A DNA stretch of 64,000 nt from Nitrospirota bacterium. GTDB lineage: Bacteria > Nitrospirota > Thermodesulfovibrionia > Thermodesulfovibrionales > Dissulfurispiraceae. How positions within the stretch are numbered: position 1 is the first letter of the stretch; every line of letters begins with the position of its first letter. The translations under genes were made by a program, and so were the position numbers. Positions 57,614 through 64,000 of the stretch are shown one piece after another. Location of the stretch: positions 1 to 64,000 of the forward strand of contig SCQE01000009.1 of the NCBI GenBank assembly GCA_004321915.1, given 5' to 3'. The notes beneath the pieces were generated by a model. The model saw only the letters and a program-made list of their open reading frames with translations, searched no databases and was not told the origin of the DNA.

Positions 57614-60418
57614 CTACCCCTGAACCGTCTTAAGAAGGTTCAGGTTCTCTTCGAGTTTTGTCTTCTTTTGCAGAAGCAGCTCGTATTTGGACCGGTCTTT
57701 TGCAACAACGTCAACCGGTGCGTTTCTGATGAAATCCTCATTCGATAGTTTTTTATTGATAAAAGCCATGTCCTTGGCTATCTTGTCCTGTTCCTTGCTT
57801 ATCCGGGCAATCTCGGACTTTATGTCGAGCAGCCCTTCCATGGGAATATAAATCTCCATCATGTTCATGACCGCTATCGCCGAGCCTTTTGAGCGGCCCA
57901 CAGCCGGCCCTGCATTGATTTCCCTGCATCTCGTCATTTTGAGAATGGGCGGAAGGTTTGAGTTGATTACTTCCTCAGCATCCTTTGACAACGTCTTTAT
58001 ATCAGCGCGTATCTCAAGAGAAGGGGATACGTTCAGTTCACCCCTCACGCTCCTGATCCCGTTAACGGCATCGAGCACATAGGCCATCTGCCTTTCCTCA
58101 TCCTCGAATTTAGGCAGGTTTGAAGGGAATCTGGAAACCATAATACTGCCCTGACCTGCAAACACCGAATGCCAGATTTCCTCGGTCACGAAAGGCATAA
58201 ACGGATGCAAAAGCTTCAAGGTATTTTCGAGCAGATGGAACATGCAGCCCAGAACAGCCTCTTTTTCCGCGGTGTCGCCCTGATAAAGCGCGGGCTTCGA
58301 AAGCTCTATGTACCAGTCGCAGAACTCATGCCATACAAAATGGTAAATGCTCCCTGCCGCATCGTTGAACCTGTAATTGGCAAGGTTCCTGTTCACCTCG
58401 TCGGCCGCAAACGAAAGCCTGCTGATTATCCACCTGCCGGACAGATCGAGTTTATCCGGATCGAGCGGTTTTCTTACATAATCGGAAGAATAGTTGAGAA
58501 TAAATTTAGTGGCGTTCCATAGTTTGTTGATAAAAAATCTGTAACCTTCCACCCTCTCTTCGGAAAACCTTATGTCCCTGCCCTGTGCGGCGAAAGCCGC
58601 AAGGCTGAACCTGAAGGCGTCGGCCCCGTATTTGTCGGTCATTATAAGCGGGTCAATCACATTGCCCTTGGACTTGCTCATCTTGTGGCCGTGCGCGTCG
58701 CGGATCAAGGCATGAATATAAACATCCCTGAACGGCACATCATTCATGAATTTGCCGCCCATCATCATCATTCGCGCCACCCAGAAAAACAAAATATCGA
58801 AAGCTGTGACGAGAACGCTCGTCGGATAGAACGCCTTTAGATCAGCCGTCTGCTCAGGCCAGCCGAGCGTTGAAAACGGCCATAACGCGGATGAAAACCA
58901 TGTGTCGAGCACATCGGGGTCGCGTATTATATTTCTGCTTTTGCATGAAGGACATTCCGAAATATCGGTCCTGCCGCAGAGAGGCTTCACAAGCTTGGAG
59001 ACCCTCACAGTTTTTGAATTCGCAACTATATCATCATGAGATATGCCGGCTTTTCTCAGTTCGCTGTAACTGCCGCTTATATGGCCTGCAACCGGCTCGA
59101 AAAAAACATGTTCAATCATGTCGCCCTGCCGCACGTCGCTGTCGGTCGAACATTCAGGACAGAACCACACCGGAATTCTGTGGCCCCACCATATCTGCCT
59201 TGAGATGCACCAGTCGTTTATGTCGCGCATCCACGCGTAAAAATTATTGTTCCATGAATCAGGCACAAGCCTTGTCCTGCCTTGCTCTACGGACTTTACC
59301 GCCTCGTCCGCAAGCCCCCTCGTCCTTACATACCACTGTATTGTCTGAAGCGGCTCTATTATTGTTTTGCAGCGGTAGCAATGCCCGACAGCATGCGGAT
59401 GCTTCTTCTCGCCTTCGAGCAGATCGAGCTCTTTCAAATCGTGGACTATCCTCTTCCTGCATTCGTATCTGTCGATCCCTGCATACCGTTCGCCCGCATC
59501 AACGGTCATGCGGCCGTCTTCGGAGATAACGGTTATAGAGCCTAAACCATGCCGCTTGCCCATGGCCTCGTCATTAAAGTCATGCGCAGGCGTAACTTTC
59601 ACCGCGCCTGTTCCGAATGCAGGGTCAACTGCCTGATCATAAACAACCGGTATATTTCTGCCTGTAAGAGGGAGTTCCAGAAGTTTGCCCGCAAATCCCG
59701 AATACCGCTCGTCTTCCGGGTTTACGGCAACGCCGGTATCGCCCAGCATAGTCTCCGGCCTTGTGGTGGCGACGACCAAAAAATCGCCCTTCGAACCTGC
59801 CACAGGATACTTGATGTAATAGAGCCTGCCTTCAAGTTCTTCATACTCCACTTCGAGGTCGGACAGCGCGGTATGGCAGCGGGGGCACCAGTTTATGAGC
59901 CTGTTGTCCCTGTAAATAAGCCCTTCTTCAAACAGCCTTACAAATACCTCTCTGACCGCCTTTGAAAGCCCTTCATCGAGGGTAAACCTTTCGCGCGACC
60001 AGTCGCACGAAGCGCCCATCTTCTTAAGCTGATGGATTATCCTCCCGCCGTATTCGGCCTTCCATTCCCAGACCTTTTGGATGAAGGCGTCCCTGCCTAA
60101 TTTATGCCTGTCGACCCCGTCCTTTGCTATTTGACGCTCTACGACATTCTGCGTGGCGATGCCTGCATGGTCGGTGCCGGGTACCCAAAGCACACGGAAA
60201 CCCTGCATCCTCTTCCACCTTGAAAGTATGTCCTGAACAGTTGCGTTAAGCGCGTGGCCCATATGCAGCGAGCCGGTAACATTGGGCGGGGGGATTACTA
60301 TAGAAAAAGGCTGTGCGCCGGAATCATCCGACGGCTTGAAGCAGCCCCTTTCTTCCCAAAAGGCGTACCACCTGTCCTCTATTTCCTTGGGGTCGTAGTT
60401 TTTCTTAAAATCTGTCAT
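57614..60418 (-). CDS. valS: Valyl-tRNA synthetase
   Basis: Class I aminoacyl-tRNA synthetase of 934 residues charging tRNA-Val. The HIGH motif appears as PNVTGSLHMGHALN near residue 45 and KMSKS as DAHGHKMSKSKGNVIDP near 535. A CP1 editing domain (about 180-400) with TTRPETMLGDTGVAVNP is complete. The zinc-like Cys groups FCPEC and CPSC are in the middle, and the long C-terminal coiled coil (DIKSEIARISKEQDKIAKDM) is the ValS tRNA-binding arm. Upstream of nadC in the same direction. Confidence 0.97.
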   Translation of the reverse strand: MTDFKKNYDPKEIEDRWYAFWEERGCFKPSDDSGAQPFSIVIPPPNVTGSLHMGHALNATVQDILSRWKRMQGFRVLWVPGTDHAGIATQNVVERQIAKDGVDRHKLGRDAFIQKVWEWKAEYGGRIIHQLKKMGASCDWSRERFTLDEGLSKAVREVFVRLFEEGLIYRDNRLINWCPRCHTALSDLEVEYEELEGRLYYIKYPVAGSKGDFLVVATTRPETMLGDTGVAVNPEDERYSGFAGKLLELPLTGRNIPVVYDQAVDPAFGTGAVKVTPAHDFNDEAMGKRHGLGSITVISEDGRMTVDAGERYAGIDRYECRKRIVHDLKELDLLEGEKKHPHAVGHCYRCKTIIEPLQTIQWYVRTRGLADEAVKSVEQGRTRLVPDSWNNNFYAWMRDINDWCISRQIWWGHRIPVWFCPECSTDSDVRQGDMIEHVFFEPVAGHISGSYSELRKAGISHDDIVANSKTVRVSKLVKPLCGRTDISECPSCKSRNIIRDPDVLDTWFSSALWPFSTLGWPEQTADLKAFYPTSVLVTAFDILFFWVARMMMMGGKFMNDVPFRDVYIHALIRDAHGHKMSKSKGNVIDPLIMTDKYGADAFRFSLAAFAAQGRDIRFSEERVEGYRFFINKLWNATKFILNYSSDYVRKPLDPDKLDLSGRWIISRLSFAADEVNRNLANYRFNDAAGSIYHFVWHEFCDWYIELSKPALYQGDTAEKEAVLGCMFHLLENTLKLLHPFMPFVTEEIWHSVFAGQGSIMVSRFPSNLPKFEDEERQMAYVLDAVNGIRSVRGELNVSPSLEIRADIKTLSKDAEEVINSNLPPILKMTRCREINAGPAVGRSKGSAIAVMNMMEIYIPMEGLLDIKSEIARISKEQDKIAKDMAFINKKLSNEDFIRNAPVDVVAKDRSKYELLLQKKTKLEENLNLLKTVQG

Positions 60419-60480
60419 AGTCTGTTATTTTGCAGAATAGAGGTGATTTTTTGCAAAAATCGATGGGGCTGAAAAAACAA

Positions 60481-61437
60481 CTACAGTTCCGAACTTATCT
60501 TCTCTATCTCTTTCCTGATAATTGCCTCTGCAATCTCCGGCACATGCTTGTTAATGGCGGCCTCGATCTCACCACGCAGGGAAGACAGGACATCCTTAAC
60601 CTGTTCCTGCACAGCCTGCTCAATGATTGACGGAAGCGAATCGGAAACCGTCTGTCTTATCGCTTCGCTTACTGCAGAAGCAGCTTCTGCAGTAATAACG
60701 CCCGAAACCTTTTCTCCCACTTCCTGCCTTATAACATCAAGAACCTGCTCTTCAGCAGGCACATTTAAAGAAACGTCGGCATAAGGGCACTGAGGCACTA
60801 TCTCTTTCTGCTCTATGGCCTCCTCTAATGTCTCTTCAAATTTCTTCTTATCGCCGGAAAGGGTAAGCTGTACCTCAAAATCTTCATCAACGGTCCGCTG
60901 CCCCTCGACTTTTTCTTCGACTTCGATCTTTACATCCTCGTCCCACTTGGGCTCTTCAAGCTCCGACGTGTCGGATATTTCCGCTGTTACCGGCGCTTCG
61001 GGAATGGGCTCCTCCATAGCAACAACAGGCCCTTCCTCTTCCTCAAGCGCCTCAAGCGGCGCAGGAGGAACAGCTGCAAGCAATGCCTTCACTTTGCTTA
61101 TAAGTTCCTGAGATTCGAAAGGTTTTATGATAAAATCGTCCGCAGAAACGGACTTGGCATACTCTTCGTCAAAAGGCTCGAAAGCGCCCGCAAGCAGGAT
61201 CACGGGTATGCGTGAATATGTGTCGCTCTTTTTCAGTTTCTCGCAAAGCTGGTAACCGTTAAGCTTGGGCATGTCTATGTCGGCGAGGACAATATCCGGA
61301 GAGAAGGACCCCATAGCGGCAAGCGCCTGCTCGCCGTCGTTGGTGGTCTTTATCTCAAAACTCTCATTAGCGAGAACAAGCTCCACCACCTTCTGGATCG
61401 TAAGACTGTCGTCAGCGAGCAATAGCTTATATGACAT
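60481..61437 (-). CDS. Receiver-domain protein with a long helical tail
   Basis: Protein of 318 residues. The N-terminal receiver domain has the acidic pair in LLADDSLT, the phosphoacceptor in VLADIDMPKLNGYQL, and the lysine in FIIKPFESQEL; the usual Thr after strand 4 is an Ala or Gly (LLAGAF). An acidic Glu/Pro-rich linker follows (about 128-215), and the C-terminal 100 residues are charged helices (SEAIRQTVSDSLPSIIEQAV, then ISSEL). No output enzyme is recognised. The ATG at 61437 has AAAGGAG upstream. The gene is between valS and nifU. Confidence 0.88.
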   Translation of the reverse strand: MSYKLLLADDSLTIQKVVELVLANESFEIKTTNDGEQALAAMGSFSPDIVLADIDMPKLNGYQLCEKLKKSDTYSRIPVILLAGAFEPFDEEYAKSVSADDFIIKPFESQELISKVKALLAAVPPAPLEALEEEEGPVVAMEEPIPEAPVTAEISDTSELEEPKWDEDVKIEVEEKVEGQRTVDEDFEVQLTLSGDKKKFEETLEEAIEQKEIVPQCPYADVSLNVPAEEQVLDVIRQEVGEKVSGVITAEAASAVSEAIRQTVSDSLPSIIEQAVQEQVKDVLSSLRGEIEAAINKHVPEIAEAIIRKEIEKISSEL

Positions 61438-61497
61438 AGAAACTCCTTTCGTAACTCGAAAAATCCTGACCAATTTTAGTTGTACGGCGTGGTTTTG

Positions 61498-61869
61498 TCA
61501 AGATTTTTTCTTGCTCCTGTAATCCTCGATCGCCTTCTTAAGCGCGTCCGCGCCCAAGTTGGAACAGTGCATCTTCTGGGGAGGAAGTCCGCCCAGTTCG
61601 GCTGCGACCGTCTCCTTCGATATCTGGAGGGCCTCGTCGAGGGTCTTGCCCTTTACCATTTCTGTAACCATGCTGCTTACCGCGATGGCCGAGCCGCAAC
61701 CGAAGGTCCTGAATTTGGCATCGACAATTACATCGTTCTCTACCTTGATAAATAACTGCATCGAGTCGCCGCAGGTAGGATTACCCTCCATGCCAACACC
61801 GTCTGCATCAGGTATGTCTCCCACATTCCTCGGGTTCATAAAATGGTCCATGACTTTTTCGGAATACAT
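61498..61869 (-). CDS. nifU: NifU-like Fe-S scaffold (IscU type)
   Basis: Scaffold protein of 123 residues on which Fe-S clusters are built. It starts with MYSEKVMDHFMNPRNVGDIPDADGVG. The three cluster cysteines lie in NPTCGDSM, RTFGCGSAIAVSSM and MHCSNLGADAL, with GLPPQK replacing the LPPVK chaperone site. AGGAGGATAAAA precedes the ATG at 61869. It follows nifS with four bases between, so the two are expressed together. Confidence 0.95.
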   Translation of the reverse strand: MYSEKVMDHFMNPRNVGDIPDADGVGMEGNPTCGDSMQLFIKVENDVIVDAKFRTFGCGSAIAVSSMVTEMVKGKTLDEALQISKETVAAELGGLPPQKMHCSNLGADALKKAIEDYRSKKKS

Positions 61870-61873
61870 AGTT

Positions 61874-63073
61874 TTATCCTCCTGTATAGCACTTATCGGC
61901 CTGCGTTCCGTCGCCCCAGCCCTTTGCAAAAGGCGACATGTCGCGCAGTTTTTTGACGACCTGAGGGAATTCCTGAAGGAAGTAATCCACATCCTCGTCC
62001 GAATTTCCCTTTCCCAATGTAAAGACTATAGAGCCTTGGGCCAAGGCCGTAGGAACGCCCAGAGAAAGCAATACCGGCGATGACTTCAATGCCTTTGAAG
62101 AGCAGGCGGAACCGCTCGCAGCATAAATCCCCTTGACCGAAAGCATAAGCATCATGGCCTCCCCCTCTATGAATTCCACGACATAACTCGCATGGTGCGG
62201 AAGCCTCTGCTCAGGATGTCCTGTAAGATATACGTTAGGCATATCCGCAATGCCCTTTATTATTCTGTCTCGCAGTTTTTTAACATGTTCCATTCTCGAT
62301 GGAAGCTCATTTCTCGTCAACCCGGCAGCTTTGCCCATGCCGACGATTGCAGGGACATTTTCGGTGCCGGCCCTTCTGCCGCCTTCCTGAATACCGCCGT
62401 AAATAAGCGGGACTATGCGTGTGCCTTCCTTAACATACAAAGCTCCGGCGCCTTTCGGGCCGTAGAACTGGTGGGCGGCCATGCTCATTAAATCAAGATC
62501 AAGCTCTTTAACATCAACAGGGATATTCCCTACTGCCGCCACGCCGTCGGCATGGACCGCAACCCCCGATTCTTTGGCAACCTTAACTATCTCCTTCATA
62601 GGCTCTATCGAGCCGATTTCGCTGCTCGCCATAGTTATCGAAACAAGCACAGTCTCCTTGGTTATAGACTTTCTCAAAACTTCAGGGTCGACCATACCGT
62701 GCTTGTCGACCGGCAGGTATGTGACCACAAAGCCGCTCTTTTCGAGAAAACGCGCGGAGTTCAAAATCGAATGATGCTCGACCTTGCTCACGATAACATG
62801 CTTGCCCTGATTCTGTTTCGCGAGCGCAATGCCGCGCACGGCAAAATTGTTCGCCTCCGCCCCGCTCGACGTGAACACAATTGCCGATGTCCGCGCATTA
62901 ACCAGCTTTGCGACCTCCTCCCTTGCGCCCTCTATCGCCTCCCTCGCTTGGGAGCCTATGTCATAGATGCTCAAAGGATTGCCGAAGCTCTCCTTAAAAT
63001 ACGGCATCATGGCATCGAGCACCGCAGGGTCCAGAGGATTTGTCGCTACATGGTCGAAGTAACATTTTCTCAT
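61874..63073 (-). CDS. nifS: Cysteine desulfurase, NifS/IscS type
   Basis: PLP enzyme of 399 residues supplying sulfur, and in some cases selenium, from cysteine or selenocysteine. YFDHVATNPLDPAVLDAMMP is the N terminus, HADGVAAVGNIPVDVKEL precedes the PLP lysine in AAHQFYGPKGAGALYV, and the persulfide cysteine is in AASGSACSSKALKSSPVLLSLG. Both the substrate-binding and loop regions are complete. It lies between the TusA-like and nifU genes in an operon led by an IscR-like regulator. Confidence 0.96.
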   Translation of the reverse strand: MRKCYFDHVATNPLDPAVLDAMMPYFKESFGNPLSIYDIGSQAREAIEGAREEVAKLVNARTSAIVFTSSGAEANNFAVRGIALAKQNQGKHVIVSKVEHHSILNSARFLEKSGFVVTYLPVDKHGMVDPEVLRKSITKETVLVSITMASSEIGSIEPMKEIVKVAKESGVAVHADGVAAVGNIPVDVKELDLDLMSMAAHQFYGPKGAGALYVKEGTRIVPLIYGGIQEGGRRAGTENVPAIVGMGKAAGLTRNELPSRMEHVKKLRDRIIKGIADMPNVYLTGHPEQRLPHHASYVVEFIEGEAMMLMLSVKGIYAASGSACSSKALKSSPVLLSLGVPTALAQGSIVFTLGKGNSDEDVDYFLQEFPQVVKKLRDMSPFAKGWGDGTQADKCYTGG

Positions 63074-63082
63074 AGTTTCACC

Positions 63083-63331
63083 TCAGACAAGCTTTTTCAC
63101 ATAAAATTTATAAAACGATTCGTCTTCATCGAGCCCCAAAAACTCGTTGCCGGTCTTGTCGCACCATGCCGGTATATCTTCGAGCGCGCCGTCATAATCG
63201 GTCAGTATCTCGAGTACCTGACCTGTATCCAAGGTCTTTATCATCTCGTCGAGCTTCAACAGGTGCATCGGGCACATCATATAAACTATGTCGGCTGTGA
63301 CATCCGCCTTTATGTCGCTGACAAACTTCAC
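63083..63331 (-). CDS. TusA-like protein with altered CPxP motif
   Basis: Protein of 82 residues with the TusA fold. The usual CPxP is MCPMHLLKLDEMIKTLD, so the Cys-Pro is kept and the second Pro is His. The second helix DIPAWCDKTGNEFLGLDED is TusA-like with another Cys. It overlaps the regulator stop by four bases and precedes nifS, so it should accept sulfur from this desulfurase, but the target is unknown. Such genes recur with nifS-nifU in anaerobes. Confidence 0.85.
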   Translation of the reverse strand: MKFVSDIKADVTADIVYMMCPMHLLKLDEMIKTLDTGQVLEILTDYDGALEDIPAWCDKTGNEFLGLDEDESFYKFYVKKLV

Positions 63332-63786
63332 CGGCGGCTGCCCCCGCGCCTTTTGAGCTTCAAAATGCCGTGTCCGTCGAAATCACCGTCGATCAGGTTC
63401 TTGAGTGAGATCGTTTCAAGAAAACCTTCTATCTTCTCACCGAGGGCCTTCCATAAGAGACGTGTCACGCAATTATCTATCCTGCCGCAGCCCTCTTCGG
63501 GATCAAGACATGAAGTTATGGCAACAGGCCCCTCGAGTTCGTTGAGTATCTCGGAAATGCTTATCTCGGCAGGCCCCCGTGCAAGCAGATACCCGCCTCC
63601 GGGGCCTTTAACGCTCTTTATAAAACCGGCCTTTCTGAGCTTGTTCAAGATCTGTTCGAGATAGGCCACGGAGACGTCCTGCCTCTCCGATATCCCTTTA
63701 ATGGTCACCGGCGTTTCAGGATAGCCCTTTGCTATCTCATACATCGCCCTGACGCCGTATTGTCCTTTTGTCGAGAGCCTCAGCAT
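63328..63786 (-). CDS. iscR: Rrf2-family regulator, IscR-like
   Basis: Fe-S-sensing regulator of 152 residues. MLRLSTKGQYGVRAMYEIAKGY is the IscR-like start, VAYLEQILNKLRKAGFIKSVKGPGGGYLLARGPAEI is the winged helix, and CLDPEEGCGRIDNC provides three cysteines with Cx6Cx5C spacing, same as the other two Rrf2 copies. The ATG at 63786 lies inside a palindrome, so autoregulation is likely. It leads the tusA-like, nifS, nifU operon. Confidence 0.93.
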   Translation of the reverse strand: MLRLSTKGQYGVRAMYEIAKGYPETPVTIKGISERQDVSVAYLEQILNKLRKAGFIKSVKGPGGGYLLARGPAEISISEILNELEGPVAITSCLDPEEGCGRIDNCVTRLLWKALGEKIEGFLETISLKNLIDGDFDGHGILKLKRRGGSRR

Positions 63787-63822
63787 AATTATTATGCTAT
63801 AAAACCCTACCAATTTTGTCAA
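63782..63822 (-). promoter_or_regulatory. Promoter and palindromic operator of iscR
   Basis: TTGACA (63817-63822) lies about 16 bases before TATAGC (63795-63800). AGCATAATTATTATGCT (63782-63798) is a perfect 17-bp palindrome that overlaps the -10 and contains the start codon. The transcription start would lie within a few bases of the ATG. Confidence 0.65.
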
Positions 63823-63879
63823 CTATTTATTTTCAAATAAGGGGATGTAAATTTTTTGTATTTTTCCTGCGCAAGCCTG

Positions 63880-63908
63880 TTGTATGCTCCTGCATTGTAC
63901 GTTATAAT
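63880..63908 (+). promoter_or_regulatory. Promoter of the gene at the right end
   Basis: TTGTAT (63880-63885), 17 bases, TATAAT (63903-63908). It points right toward the ATG at 63938, about 29 bases away. Confidence 0.6.
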
Positions 63909-63937
63909 GTTGTACTCGTACTTTGTGCAAAAATAAA

Positions 63938-64000
63938 ATGAACTTCAAACTCAAATCGATAATAACCGAACACATACTGATAAGCTTAGCGCTTATAGCC
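63938..64000 (+). CDS. Start of a membrane protein gene, cut by the window end
   Basis: An ATG at 63938 opens a frame of 21 codons (MNFKLKSIITEHILI, then SLALIA) that runs off the window. It has a short basic start and a hydrophobic segment, as in a membrane protein or a chemoreceptor. A good promoter is upstream but the ribosome binding site is weak. Family cannot be named. Confidence 0.5.
   Translation, partial: MNFKLKSIITEHILISLALIA

Noticed and set aside
1-64000. tRNA, rRNA or CRISPR array
   Set aside because: No region showed the cloverleaf with CCA end, rRNA blocks or regularly spaced direct repeats when reading both strands by eye.

Overview
The window reads as a chromosome segment of a Gram-negative bacterium that lives at the oxic-anoxic boundary. 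It carries an F420-non-reducing (Mvh/Hdr-type) NiFe hydrogenase operon, two complete cbb3-oxidase modules, a cytochrome b6/Rieske complex, a reverse rubrerythrin with a PerR-like regulator, and a NifS/NifU/IscR cluster. Gene content and codon style fit Nitrospirota or a Desulfobacterota-like lineage; this is an inference, since no rRNA gene is present. No tRNA, rRNA or CRISPR array was recognised.

Layout. 1-4.65 kb: leftward chemosensory operon (CheW, CheR-TPR, CheW, MCP) with a repeat inserted inside cheR. 4.68-5.2 kb: small MITE-like element and a long inverted repeat. 5.2-9.4 kb: S1 protein, SagB-type nitroreductase, Mth938-like and DUF6880-like genes. 9.4-10.7 kb: accessory patch with a Fic protein, a small convergent gene carrying a Fic-inhibitor-like motif, and a gene remnant. 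10.8-15.3 kb: small Cys-rich protein, flavin reductase, a TlpA-TPR protein lacking its CxxC, a duplicated-domain CxxCH protein and an aspartic protease. 15.4-18.7 kb: coaD-rsmD-purN-DEAD helicase. 18.9-20.5 kb: PerR, rubrerythrin, CYTH protein. 20.5-30.6 kb: sugar transferase, MBL hydrolase, glgB, then cdaA-cdaR-glmM and comEC. 30.6-32.0 kb: diguanylate cyclase. 32.2-37.9 kb: hydrogenase operon. 38.0-51.1 kb: cbb3 module A, a b6/Rieske block, then cbb3 module B, all leftward, each cbb3 module headed by its own Rrf2 regulator. 51.2-56.1 kb: housekeeping genes (HAD phosphatase, RNA methyltransferase, apbE, bactofilin, M23 peptidase, purM). 56.2-56.7 kb: toxin-antitoxin pair beside a truncated gene. 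56.8-61.4 kb: nadC, valS, receiver protein. 61.5-63.8 kb: NifU, NifS, TusA-like, IscR-like. A rightward gene begins at 63.94 kb and runs off the end.

The most notable observation is in the hydrogenase large subunit. Its 498-codon frame is interrupted only by one TGA, codon 68, which falls exactly on the second cysteine of the L1 nickel-binding motif (RxCGxC read as RICGV-TGA). All flanking motifs are intact, so this looks like selenocysteine replacing a nickel ligand in L1; characterised NiFeSe hydrogenases carry Sec in L2 instead. A second coherent signal is that the three Rrf2 genes share one promoter design: TTGACA, a short spacer, and a -10 box only a few bases from the start codon, with the two cbb3-linked copies also sharing a conserved 33-bp operator (28 of 33 identical).

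Functionally, electrons from hydrogen (MvhAG to MvhD to HdrA) and from quinol (b6/Rieske complex to c-type cytochromes to cbb3 oxidases) are both encoded here, together with Fe-S assembly and peroxide defence, which suits microaerobic hydrogen-linked metabolism.
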